Part shown: one piece after another, positions 1 through 7,594 of the stretch | How positions within the stretch are numbered: the first letter of the stretch is position 1 | How the letters are laid out: each line of letters opens with the position of its first letter | DNA from: Geobacteraceae bacterium | GTDB lineage: Bacteria > Desulfobacterota > Desulfuromonadia > Desulfuromonadales > Desulfuromonadaceae | Length of the DNA stretch: 12,976 bases | Assembly: GCA_020201305.1 (NCBI GenBank) | Contig: JAIVHC010000013.1 | Span: 1-12,976, forward strand | Direction of reading: 5' to 3' | Notes under the pieces: generated by a model | What the model was told of the DNA's origin: nothing | Seen by the model: only the letters and a program-made list of their open reading frames with translations | Database searches by the model: none | Translations under genes and position numbers: made by a program

Positions 1-1970
1 TTGGCAACGACCTCATCGCCACTGGCACGGATATCCGCTACGGGCTGGCGTAGATCGGCGATAGAGACGGATGCTCGCATAGGAGACGCATTTTCACCGA
101 GTTGTAAGTCCAATTCCGGTGCATTGATACTCAGGTCTTCAATATGAGCCTCTCCGTTGACATGGTGTATGCGTCCGAGAATTAACACTGGATAGATAGA
201 ACAGTCATGTAGAGTCAGGATCCCGTTGCCGCTCCAGCTGGAGTTCTGACGTTGTAGAGAGTAGTTCAGGTCTACCTTGCCACCCAGCTCCATAAAGTCG
301 AGGATCGGAATACGTGTCCGCAGGGAGTTAAGATTGAACTGAGTGAGATTAAAGTGGGCGCTGAAACCGGAATCAGCATCGGACTCGGCACTGCAAGTGG
401 CATTGATCTCTGGAGTTTCCAATGTAGCATCGGATATCTCCCACCCTTGAGAGTGGGGGCGGAATGTGAAGTTGAGCTGCGCCGGGCTACTTTGTTTTTT
501 AATATTAAATCCGAATCCTTCAGCTGAGCTCTGGGTAAGATCGACGCTGGCGGAAAAGCACTCGTCTTGCGCATTCCACTCCCCCCGCAGATCCAATACA
601 GCTTTGGCACTAAAGGATTCTCCATTCCACTCCAGCGCAGAGCTGATGACCTCTAACGTCTTTCCGCTTTGTTCCAGGGTGATTTGTGGGGTGTTCTCTC
701 GGTCTGCAGCGTATTCAGTTCGAATTAGTGCGGGCAGCTTAAGTGTCCAGCTGCTGGATTCTACCCCGGCTGGTACAGGAGGATTAAGCTGGCCGGAATA
801 ATGTAGCTCTGTACAGGCAATCTGGCCCCCGTGCAGACGTTCTTCCAATGCAGGGGGAAGATCAGCGGCCCAGGGGCGGAGTTGGGCATAGCTTACGGGA
901 GCACTGCTGAAGATGATATCTGCATGCTTTTCTTCAGGTGTCAGCCGGATGGAACCCTGTACTCTGGCGAGAGCACTATCAAGCTCCACTGCGGAAAAAT
1001 TAAATCCGTTCTCTGGGAGATACGTGAGGGTTCCGCTAAATTCAGCGTCCCCGGGCTGGACAGTGGATCCGGTGTAATTTATTTGAAGAGGATCTTTTTG
1101 TCCGTTATGCGTAGTGCTGTGTATGCTGCCTACAATATCCAGACCTTGTGCCAAACTGCCCTCCAGGGAAGCTTCGAACTCTACTCTGCCCTCTAAATTT
1201 ATCTCGTCCCAGGAGGCGGGCAGGTATTTGTTCGCTTCTGCCGCATTAATGGAGCGTAGACGTACGGAGGAGGAGCTGTTAATCCGGGGCAGAGAAAGAG
1301 TATGCTCTGAAGATGAGGCTTTAAGGCGCGTTTTCATGTGGACATACATCGGCTCCTCTTGTGCTGAGGTGTGCATTTCCCCGGAAAGGTCAGCCTGGAG
1401 TGGAGTGTCGATCCCCGCCTGAGTTAAACTCAGGTTGGCATGATCGAATTTCAGGGGGGCATGCTCTCCGGGGTAGATTGTAATGCTGGCATCGCTACAC
1501 ACAATGTGGCGCCAGGTTGAAAGGATGAAGGATAGGGTATCGGTGCGAATCGCCCAGGCTCGTGCCGGCGGGGTGGATGAAGACTCATCAGCAGTGCTGC
1601 TGAGCGTTTCCGTGTTCGCAGCAAGTGTCCATACAATTTCGGGTTCGCGCAGTTCTGCCTGGGTCGAGATGATCTCTCCCTTCAGAAGGGGGAGGAACTC
1701 AAGTTTGATCTGAACGCGCGGAGCTTTCAAGTCAAAATGCCCGGATTCGGAGCGCGCGTGGATATCGAGCATGTCGAAGGTTATCCCATGGCGGAAACCG
1801 ATACTGGTCTTCGCTATGTCGATGTTGATATTGCTGTGCTCGTGCAATTCTCCGGTAAGGTAATTTACAATCTGATTGCGATTATGGTGCAGCAAATACA
1901 CTCCACCCGCACCGACTAAAGCAGTCATCAGGAGGATTGCTCCAAATATTTTAAGGATGCGCTGCAACAT
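1..1970 (-). CDS. AsmA-like envelope protein with N-terminal membrane anchor, partial (C-terminus off left edge)
   Basis: Reading the minus strand from an ATG at 1970-1968 gives 656 codons to base 3. I found no stop at any point I translated, so the frame is open to the left edge and the C-terminus is missing. Residues 4-26 (LKIFGAILLMTALVGAGGVY core) form one hydrophobic segment preceded by basic residues, a signal anchor. The rest is periplasmic in style: alternating beta-strand patterns rich in Ser, Thr, Asn and Leu, with phrases such as LDIVGSIHST, SASVDLTQ and GGKVDLNYSL. This fits large AsmA/TamB/YdbH-like proteins, which are thought to bridge inner and outer membranes for lipid transport or envelope homeostasis. 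The family call rests on architecture and strand pattern, not on a catalytic motif. The gene is divergent from smc across a 199-base gap. A filamentous or export-apparatus protein of similar composition is possible. Confidence 0.72.
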   Translation of the reverse strand, partial: MLQRILKIFGAILLMTALVGAGGVYLLHHNRNQIVNYLTGELHEHSNINIDIAKTSIGFRHGITFDMLDIHARSESGHFDLKAPRVQIKLEFLPLLKGEIISTQAELREPEIVWTLAANTETLSSTADESSSTPPARAWAIRTDTLSFILSTWRHIVCSDASITIYPGEHAPLKFDHANLSLTQAGIDTPLQADLSGEMHTSAQEEPMYVHMKTRLKASSSEHTLSLPRINSSSSVRLRSINAAEANKYLPASWDEINLEGRVEFEASLEGSLAQGLDIVGSIHSTTHNGQKDPLQINYTGSTVQPGDAEFSGTLTYLPENGFNFSAVELDSALARVQGSIRLTPEEKHADIIFSSAPVSYAQLRPWAADLPPALEERLHGGQIACTELHYSGQLNPPVPAGVESSSWTLKLPALIRTEYAADRENTPQITLEQSGKTLEVISSALEWNGESFSAKAVLDLRGEWNAQDECFSASVDLTQSSAEGFGFNIKKQSSPAQLNFTFRPHSQGWEISDATLETPEINATCSAESDADSGFSAHFNLTQFNLNSLRTRIPILDFMELGGKVDLNYSLQRQNSSWSGNGILTLHDCSIYPVLILGRIHHVNGEAHIEDLSINAPELDLQLGENASPMRASVSIADLRQPVADIRASGDEVVA

Positions 1971-1995
1971 CAGGAATCCCGCTTAAACAAAAAAT

Positions 1996-2026
1996 TTTAT
2001 ACTGGTGCCCCATTTTGCCCTGTCAG
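1996..2026 (-). promoter_or_regulatory. possible promoter for the AsmA-like gene
   Basis: On the minus strand, CTGACA (2026-2021) is followed 19 bases later by TATAAA (2001-1996), about 25 bases before the ATG at 1970. The -10 is good but the spacer is longer than the usual 17, so this is a tentative call. Confidence 0.3.
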
Positions 2027-2086
2027 GGGCGGAACGAAATCAGGTTTGATGGAATGCATAGCTACAGGGCGTTTTTAGCTAATTTA

Positions 2087-2104
2087 CAAGGGCAGTCACC
2101 CTTG
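2087..2104. repeat. 6+6 palindrome over the smc -35 region
   Basis: CAAGGG (2087-2092) and CCCTTG (2099-2104) are perfect reverse complements separated by six bases. A two-fold symmetric site of this size over a -35 element is typical of an operator for a dimeric regulator. No regulator gene is visible in the window, and a chance origin cannot be excluded. Confidence 0.4.
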
Positions 2105-2123
2105 CTAGTATGCGCCGTATAAT
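2095..2123 (+). promoter_or_regulatory. probable smc promoter (perfect -10, poor -35)
   Basis: A perfect TATAAT lies at 2118-2123, 46 bases before the smc ATG. At 17-base spacing the -35 would be GTCACC (2095-2100), which hardly matches TTGACA. That suggests an activator-dependent or otherwise regulated promoter. The palindrome at 2087-2104 covers this -35 position. Confidence 0.5.
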
Positions 2124-2169
2124 CTTACCGAATTATGTATCTACAAGATATAGCAGAATTGGCATGTGA

Positions 2170-3510
2170 ATGAAAATACGCCGTCTCGAAATAGTAGGAT
2201 TTAAGTCGTTTGTAGAGCGGACGGTATTTTCGTTTGACGCCGGTATAAGTGCGGTCCTGGGACCCAACGGATGTGGCAAAAGTAACGTGGTTGATGCGGT
2301 ACGCTGGGTAATGGGAGAGCAGAGTGCTTCCAATCTGCGCGGTCAATCCATGGGAGATGTGATCTTTGCCGGAAGTGATTTGCGCCGTGCCCATGGAATG
2401 GCGGAAGTAAGTCTGATCTTTGATAACAGCGGCACACTTGAACATCCCCCTGTCACTCATGCGTTGGTGAAAGACTACGCCCAAATTATGGTGACACGGC
2501 GCCTGTACCGCAGTGGTGAGAGCGAATATTTGCTCAACAAGACTCCGTGTCGTCTTAAGGATATTAGCGAGCTTTTTCTTGATACCGGCGTGGGGGCCCG
2601 CGCCTATTCTATTATCGAGCAGGGGAAAGTGGCAACCGTACTCCAGGCGCGTCCTGAAGAGCGCCGGGTTTTGATTGAAGAAGCGGCAGGTATAAGCAAA
2701 TACAAGGCGCGCAGAAAAACCGCCCTGCGTAAGATCGAAGGGGCTCAGCACAATCTGCAGCGGGTTGACGATATAGTCACCGAGGTGGGAGAGCGTCTTA
2801 AGGGGCTTGAACGCCAGGCGCGGGAAGCGCGGAAGTTTCGTGAACTGCGGCAGCAGATGCGCGAGTTGGATATCGCTTTGGGTCTAAATCGACTGCACGA
2901 ACTTCAGCGGCGCAATACATCTCTGAAGCAGACGCAGGCACAAAGTCAAGCGCGGGTGCAGGAGTGTGAAACGGGAGTGCACCAGAAAGGGCTTGAGCTT
3001 GAACACTGCAGAATTGCACGTGATGAGTCCGATACTGTCCTGGCACAGCAGAAAAAGCAGCTCTTTGTGTGGCGTAGTGATTTGCAGGAGTGTGAAAATT
3101 CCTCAGCGCTGGCACGCCAGCAGCGCGAGAATCATACCCGTCACAAGCAGGATGCGAGTGCCGAAATCGCTCAGATTGAAAGCCAGCTTCAGGAAGATAG
3201 CCAGCGCTTGTGTACACTGCAGCAACAACGCGATGTACGCGAACACCAGGTAAAGCAGATGGAGCATTCCGCTGCCCAGGAACGCCGGGACCTCGACGAG
3301 ATGGTCTTGGTGGAACAGGGGTTGCGCAGCGAGCTCGATAAAGCGCGGATTCTTCTGCGCAAGGCGGAGTCCGGCCGTGAAGAAAAGCGCAAAAAGCTCC
3401 AGGATATCCAGCGTGAACAAGCGGTGCTTCAGGAACGCCAGGCACGTTTTGCTCACGAGAGTGCACGCAATGCTGAGTCCCTGAAGTTGAATCGCTGCGC
3501 GAACTGGTAG
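2170..3510 (+). CDS. smc: Chromosome segregation protein SMC, N-terminal part (frameshifted)
   Basis: N-terminal half of the SMC ATPase, which with ScpA/ScpB loops and separates daughter chromosomes. It starts at ATG 2170 (MKIRRLEIVGFKSF), the only sensible start, with no strong Shine-Dalgarno. Walker A is GPNGCGKSN at residues 31-39. The conserved SMC block TGVGARAYSIIEQGKV is at 139-154, and EEAAGISKYKARR at 170-182 leads into a long charged, Gln-rich coiled coil. The frame ends at TAG 3508-3510 after the aberrant tail NRCANW, just before the hinge. The next frame continues the protein (ESLRELVES...), so one base, or 3n+1 bases, is missing between 3477 and 3507. The N-terminal arm looks about 40-60 residues shorter than the C-terminal arm, so a larger deletion is possible. 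As written, this fragment could not form an active ATPase alone. Confidence 0.9.
   Translation: MKIRRLEIVGFKSFVERTVFSFDAGISAVLGPNGCGKSNVVDAVRWVMGEQSASNLRGQSMGDVIFAGSDLRRAHGMAEVSLIFDNSGTLEHPPVTHALVKDYAQIMVTRRLYRSGESEYLLNKTPCRLKDISELFLDTGVGARAYSIIEQGKVATVLQARPEERRVLIEEAAGISKYKARRKTALRKIEGAQHNLQRVDDIVTEVGERLKGLERQAREARKFRELRQQMRELDIALGLNRLHELQRRNTSLKQTQAQSQARVQECETGVHQKGLELEHCRIARDESDTVLAQQKKQLFVWRSDLQECENSSALARQQRENHTRHKQDASAEIAQIESQLQEDSQRLCTLQQQRDVREHQVKQMEHSAAQERRDLDEMVLVEQGLRSELDKARILLRKAESGREEKRKKLQDIQREQAVLQERQARFAHESARNAESLKLNRCANW
3477..3507 (+). other. smc: frameshift / junction site within smc
   Basis: The upstream frame is lost and the downstream frame becomes open at TGA 3474-3476, so the shift must lie between 3477 and 3507. 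The downstream frame reads ESLRELVESRADVETP from 3489, a normal approach to the hinge. The local text has the near repeats GAGTCCCTG and GAATCGCTG (3475-3483 and 3489-3497). No X XXY YYZ slippery heptamer is present, so programmed -1 frameshifting is unlikely. Confidence 0.85.
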
Positions 3511-3524
3511 AGAGTCGCGCCGAC

Positions 3525-5525
3525 GTGGAAACCCCGGTGCAGGAGGTGCTGCAGGATGCTGAGTTGGGTTCCGGCTTCGAGGGGATTCTCGCAGATGATC
3601 TTGAAGTAAAACCAGAGTACGAAGAAGCTGTGGCCGCGGTTCTGGGGGAGCGTCTTCAAGCGTTGCGTTTTGCCCCCGGTGCTGATGTTGCTGCGGTGTT
3701 GGCGAAGTTGCGTTCGCACCCGGGTCGCCATCTGTGTCAACTTGAGATCTATGCAAGGGAACCTCGCTGGGATACAGGTGTCGCCCTGACGCAAGTGCTC
3801 GGGATGTCCGCCACGTTACAGGGGATGGCGGATGGAGTGTATCTTGTGGAAGACGTTGTTCCCTATATGTCCCAAACGCTACCCCCGGGGGTTGTTTTAG
3901 TGACTGCAGCAGGTGAAATCCTCACTTGGCAGGGGAAGGTGGTTCTGGGACAGAAGAATGGCAGTAGTACAGCATTGTTGCAGCATCGCCGTCGTATTGC
4001 CGAGCTTGAGCATAGCTCGAATGGGCTTCGCAAACAGGTAAAGGAGCAAGAAGCGAATTTGGAGTATGTACGTAACCTTTACGCAAAGGCGGAAGCCGCA
4101 CATGCAGAACAGCAATATGAGTGTGAGCGCCTGCACATGTGCAAGAAAGAAGCGCAACATAATCTTTACAGGCTGAAACAACAGGCTGAATCGCTGGAGC
4201 GTGAACAACTAAGGCATGAGAAACAGCAACAGCAAAGTACGCAGCGCCTTGATTCTCTGCAGCGCGACGAACTGACACTACTTGAGCAACAGGAACTCAC
4301 GCTTACGCAGGAGATTGACGCAATTCAGAAACAGGTTGCCGAGACAGAGCAGAAGTGGGAAGAGGCCCGTGCAGATATGCAGGGGCAGCAACAGCGCACT
4401 GCGGAACAAAGCAGTGCTAATGCCGTAGCGTCAGAACAGTTCAGGTCTCTATGTAACGATATTAAACATGTAGAGCGGGATATCACGCGCCAGGAAAAAC
4501 GGCAGGAGTTGTTGCGTCAGCGGCAGAAGGAACTTGATACCGAAGTCGTTGCACTGGAGCGGCAGGAGAGGGAACTCTGCACAAGGACAGAGGTGCTGCT
4601 ACAGAAGTTACGCGCAAGCAAAAAATCAGTAACACAGGCACACCAGGATATGGATAGGCGGAACGAGAGCCTGCAACACGCCGAACAGAATGAACGGGAG
4701 CAGCGCACAGCGCTGTTCCGTGAACGCCAGAAATTGGATAGCACCACGCTCGAACTCGAGCACAATGCCGAAGATGTTGCCCGGCAACAGCAATGGCTCG
4801 AGCAGACCTATGCAGTTAAACTCGAAGAACAGACCACTCGCCAGAAACCTTTGCCCGATGATGCACAGGCGCGCATAAAGCGTTTGCAGCGGCGTATAGA
4901 TGACTTTGGCGAAGTGAATCTCCTTGCGGTTGAGGAGTATGACGCGCTGAGTGCACGGCATACCTTTTTACTGGAACAACAGGAAGATCTGCTCCAGTCC
5001 ATCGATGATCTGCGGAAGGCTATCGCGCAGATCAACCGAAAGTCGCGCAGTCGCTTCAAGAAAACATTTTCCCAGATCAATGAGCAGTTCATGTATGTTT
5101 TCCCGCGTCTGTTTTCAGGAGGAAACGCCAAACTTGTTCTCACCGATCCCGAAGATATGCTTGCTACTGGGATTGACATCGAAGCGCGGCCACCGGGAAA
5201 GAAGTTGCAGAATGTCAATCTTCTCTCCGGTGGAGAAAAGGCCCTTACTGCGGTGGCCCTGATCTTTGCAATTTTCCAGATCAAGCCCTCTCCTTTTTGT
5301 ATCCTGGATGAGGTTGATGCACCGCTGGATCATGCTAATATCGGACGTTTCAACGCTGTAGTAAGGGAGATGGCGACAACCTCGCAGTTCGTCATCATTA
5401 CCCATAACACCAGAACCATGGAGATTGCCGACACTCTCTATGGCGTTACCATGGAAGAGCCCGGGGTGTCGCGGCTGGTGTCCGTAGATATGAGCACGTA
5501 TGCCGCTACAGACAAGCGTGATTGA
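3525..5525 (+). CDS. smc: Chromosome segregation protein SMC, hinge to C-terminal head (frameshifted)
   Basis: This is the second part of SMC. The frame is open from 3477, and GTG 3525 is just the first possible start codon, probably not a real start. Numbering from that GTG, residues 17-145 are the SMC hinge (GFEGILADD, PEYEEAVAAVLGERLQAL, then VVLGQKNGSSTALLQHRRR). Residues about 150-460 are the C-terminal coiled-coil arm, rich in Gln, Glu and Arg. The FGEVNLLAVEEY block at about 461 marks the neck. The ABC signature LSGGEK starts at 567 and Walker B is CILDEVDAPLDHA, with Asp595 and Glu596. All ATPase motifs are intact, which suggests either a recent lesion or a sequencing/assembly error. 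With one base restored, the whole protein would be about 1118 residues, a little short for bacterial SMC. The stop overlaps the first possible (TTG) start of the next reading frame. Confidence 0.9.
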   Translation: METPVQEVLQDAELGSGFEGILADDLEVKPEYEEAVAAVLGERLQALRFAPGADVAAVLAKLRSHPGRHLCQLEIYAREPRWDTGVALTQVLGMSATLQGMADGVYLVEDVVPYMSQTLPPGVVLVTAAGEILTWQGKVVLGQKNGSSTALLQHRRRIAELEHSSNGLRKQVKEQEANLEYVRNLYAKAEAAHAEQQYECERLHMCKKEAQHNLYRLKQQAESLEREQLRHEKQQQQSTQRLDSLQRDELTLLEQQELTLTQEIDAIQKQVAETEQKWEEARADMQGQQQRTAEQSSANAVASEQFRSLCNDIKHVERDITRQEKRQELLRQRQKELDTEVVALERQERELCTRTEVLLQKLRASKKSVTQAHQDMDRRNESLQHAEQNEREQRTALFRERQKLDSTTLELEHNAEDVARQQQWLEQTYAVKLEEQTTRQKPLPDDAQARIKRLQRRIDDFGEVNLLAVEEYDALSARHTFLLEQQEDLLQSIDDLRKAIAQINRKSRSRFKKTFSQINEQFMYVFPRLFSGGNAKLVLTDPEDMLATGIDIEARPPGKKLQNVNLLSGGEKALTAVALIFAIFQIKPSPFCILDEVDAPLDHANIGRFNAVVREMATTSQFVIITHNTRTMEIADTLYGVTMEEPGVSRLVSVDMSTYAATDKRD

Positions 5526-5578
5526 GTTTAAGGTTCTGCAATGTTGCCTTCATGGCAGTAGAGATACGTGGAGTGGTA

Positions 5579-5947
5579 ATGGTTTTTGAGGACATTCTGG
5601 CTCCTTTGATGGAAGCGCAATACGGCTTACAATGTGTCGTTCTGGCCGATACTGAAGGAGAAATGGTTGCCCAGGCAGAAATAGAGAGCGCTGCTGCCGA
5701 CTCAGCAGCGCTGTTTGGTGCTCACCAGGGGGTAATTCTGATGCATGTGACGGCTGCAGGGGTAGATGCGTGTAGCGGTGATGTGGAAGAATTGCATATC
5801 CGCTGCGAGCATGAAGACTGGTTTGTATTTCCGGTAACAACCGAGTATTATCTGGCCCTTGCCGGATATCACGGTGTACAGATAGGGCGTGCGCGTCTCA
5901 AGATACGCCAATGTGTCCGGCAGTTGGAGATAGAGATCAATGCTTAA
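5579..5947 (+). CDS. Roadblock/LC7 domain protein (MglB-like)
   Basis: A 122-residue protein made of a single Roadblock/LC7 domain. Members of this family form homodimers that regulate small GTPases, for example MglB acting on MglA. Visible hallmarks are the first strand VVLADTEGEMVAQ, the strand pair EELHIRCEHEDWFVFPVT, and the block YYLALAGYHGVQIGRARLKIR followed by a C-terminal helix. This lines up well with recalled MglB (DYFLAVAL, then FGKARFLLR). I chose ATG 5579 because GGAG sits five bases upstream and the protein then begins directly with the domain. ATG 5552 and TTG 5522 are in-frame alternatives. It lies between smc and ftsY on the same strand, so probably co-transcribed. No MglA-type GTPase is visible; the nearest GTPase is FtsY. 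Its target is unknown. Confidence 0.75.
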   Translation: MVFEDILAPLMEAQYGLQCVVLADTEGEMVAQAEIESAAADSAALFGAHQGVILMHVTAAGVDACSGDVEELHIRCEHEDWFVFPVTTEYYLALAGYHGVQIGRARLKIRQCVRQLEIEINA

Positions 5948-6010
5948 ACCGGGTCATGCACCCCAGACAGCGCGCGGCGCTGCTTGAATGGATGGAAGAA
6001 AAAACACATT

Positions 6011-7345
6011 ATGGATATCAATCAGGTACTCGATTCGCTTAAAATTTTCGCGCAGGGTTCTGTCTCGCAGGTAATAATATGGTGGCAGAGCTTTATTGTA
6101 TGGCTGGCACACCAATTTGCTGCTTTTGCTACGCTGCTGGAGGCTTGGGGTGTCCCGGCAAGCAGGAGTCTTGCAAGTGCATATCTCATCGCGTACGTGG
6201 TGCTTGGACTGCTCTTCCTCATATGTGTCTGGCGCCTGGTGGCGATCCGCCGCAAGACGCAAAGAGACTCACTTTCAAGGCTGCATAAACAAACAGAAAG
6301 TACCCGTATAAAAAACACCGCTTCTGCCCCGAAGGTCGAAGGGGCTGCGCAGGTGCAGGATGAAGCTGAGTCAGTCATTGGCGAGATGGGCGAGGAGTCG
6401 GCCCCAGAGATCGGGGAAGGGCAGAGCCTTTCGGTATATGAGCGGATGCGCAACGGCCTCGCTAAGACCCATAGATCCCTGTTCGGTAAACTCGACGTCA
6501 TCCTGGGTGCAGGCACCAAGGTGGATGCCGATACCATCGAAGGGATTGAAGAAGTGCTCGTGAGTGCGGATTTCGGGGTTAAAACCACACAAAAACTGGT
6601 GACAGCGCTGCAGGAGCGTCTGACTCGCGGGGAAATGCAACAGCCCGAACAGGTACGCGAATCACTGCGAGAAGAGATTCTGTCCATCCTTGCACATCAA
6701 GATGATCCTCAGGATATCAATGCACACCAACCACACGTTATGATGGTTGTAGGTGTTAACGGGGTAGGAAAGACCACAACCATCGGCAAGCTTGCGCATC
6801 AATATAAACAGCAGGGTAAGCGGGTCCTCTTGGGGGCCGGTGATACCTTTAGAGCGGCAGCGGCAGATCAGCTGGTTGCATGGGGGGAGCGTGCCGATGT
6901 TACAGTAGTGCGTCATGCCGAGGGGGCGGATCCAGCCGCAGTTGCGTTTGATGCTGCCAGGGCCGCCGTGGCCCGTGAGGCTGAGGTGTTGATTATAGAT
7001 ACTGCAGGGCGTTTGCACACCAAGGTTAATCTCATGGAGGAGATGAAGAAAATTCGCCGGGTATTGGAACGTGAAATTGCCGCAGCACCCCATGAAACCC
7101 TGCTGGTACTTGACGCTACTACAGGCCAAAATGCTTTGGAGCAGGCGCGTCTATTTCAGGAGGCTGTAGCAATTGACGGCATTATCCTTACCAAACTCGA
7201 CGGTACCGCGCGTGGCGGGATGGCTGTAGCCATTGCCGCAGAATTGCAGGTGCCAGTGCGCTATATCGGTGTTGGCGAAGGGGTGGATGATCTGCGTCCG
7301 TTTGACCCAGAGATGTTTGTTGACGCACTGTTTGAAAACCGTTAA
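6011..7345 (+). CDS. ftsY: Signal recognition particle receptor FtsY, membrane-anchored
   Basis: SRP receptor GTPase that docks ribosome-SRP complexes at the inner membrane. From ATG 6011 it has 444 residues. An in-frame TTG at 5984 would add nine residues but has no Shine-Dalgarno; GGAAG lies 12 bases before ATG 6011. The N-terminus is hydrophobic: 20-49 is aromatic-rich and possibly membrane-inserted, and 57-76 (AYLIAYVVLGLLFLICVW core) is a clear transmembrane helix followed by a basic stretch. An acidic linker (about 105-138) precedes the NG domain. GTPase motifs are P-loop GVNGVGKTT (248-256), DTFRAAA (278-284), DTAGR (330-334), TKLD (394-397) and GVGEGVDDL (420-428). E. coli FtsY instead uses an acidic domain with amphipathic helices, so this is the integral-membrane variety. 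It follows the Roadblock gene by 63 bases. Confidence 0.96.
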   Translation: MDINQVLDSLKIFAQGSVSQVIIWWQSFIVWLAHQFAAFATLLEAWGVPASRSLASAYLIAYVVLGLLFLICVWRLVAIRRKTQRDSLSRLHKQTESTRIKNTASAPKVEGAAQVQDEAESVIGEMGEESAPEIGEGQSLSVYERMRNGLAKTHRSLFGKLDVILGAGTKVDADTIEGIEEVLVSADFGVKTTQKLVTALQERLTRGEMQQPEQVRESLREEILSILAHQDDPQDINAHQPHVMMVVGVNGVGKTTTIGKLAHQYKQQGKRVLLGAGDTFRAAAADQLVAWGERADVTVVRHAEGADPAAVAFDAARAAVAREAEVLIIDTAGRLHTKVNLMEEMKKIRRVLEREIAAAPHETLLVLDATTGQNALEQARLFQEAVAIDGIILTKLDGTARGGMAVAIAAELQVPVRYIGVGEGVDDLRPFDPEMFVDALFENR

Positions 7346-7350
7346 GTTTC

Positions 7351-7379
7351 TTGACATTTATCTGTCCATTACTTAACCT
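7351..7379 (+). promoter_or_regulatory. possible internal promoter before the zapB-like/zapA pair
   Basis: A perfect TTGACA at 7351-7356 is followed after exactly 17 bases by TAACCT (7374-7379), a weak -10. It sits in the 57-base gap after ftsY and would let the two division genes be expressed apart from the upstream genes. Confidence 0.4.
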
Positions 7380-7402
7380 GTGGAGACGAAGAGAAATCGC
7401 TT

Positions 7403-7594
7403 ATGAATCTGGAAAATCTGGTTCGTTTAGAAGAGAAAATAGAGCAGCTGGTAGAGCGTCAAAAGCAATTGCAGGAAGAAAATCGCAAGCTTGTTGTGCA
7501 AAATGAAGACTTGGAACAGCAACGTGATTTTGTTGCTCAGGAGTTGGATCGTCTTATCGACAAGCTGGCTTTTCTTGACCGGGAGTCTGATTGA
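7403..7594 (+). CDS. zapB: ZapB-like short coiled-coil division protein
   Basis: A 63-residue protein, almost entirely one coiled coil. Leu, Val and Ile sit in heptad register through LVRLEEKIEQLVERQKQLQ and on to VAQELDRLIDKLAFL, with Gln, Glu and Arg elsewhere. It starts at ATG 7403 with purine-rich GAAGAG upstream. ZapB-type proteins bridge ZapA to the cytoplasmic divisome and thicken the Z-ring. Size, composition and position directly before zapA are the basis for the call. Short coiled coils have little sequence identity, so the symbol is by context. Its stop overlaps the zapA start in a TTGA tetranucleotide, indicating translational coupling. Confidence 0.68.
   Translation: MNLENLVRLEEKIEQLVERQKQLQEENRKLVVQNEDLEQQRDFVAQELDRLIDKLAFLDRESD

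Noticed and set aside
466..1422. Plus-strand frames of 100-120 codons in the left region
   Set aside because: They lie opposite the long minus-strand AsmA-like frame, which is open from 1970 to the edge and starts with a clear membrane anchor.
2125..2751. 208-codon minus-strand frame opposite the start of smc
   Set aside because: It covers the conserved Walker A region of smc in antisense and has no recognisable protein features.
3477..3507. Programmed -1 frameshifting in smc
   Set aside because: No slippery heptamer and no obvious downstream pseudoknot; SMC proteins are not known to use recoding here.
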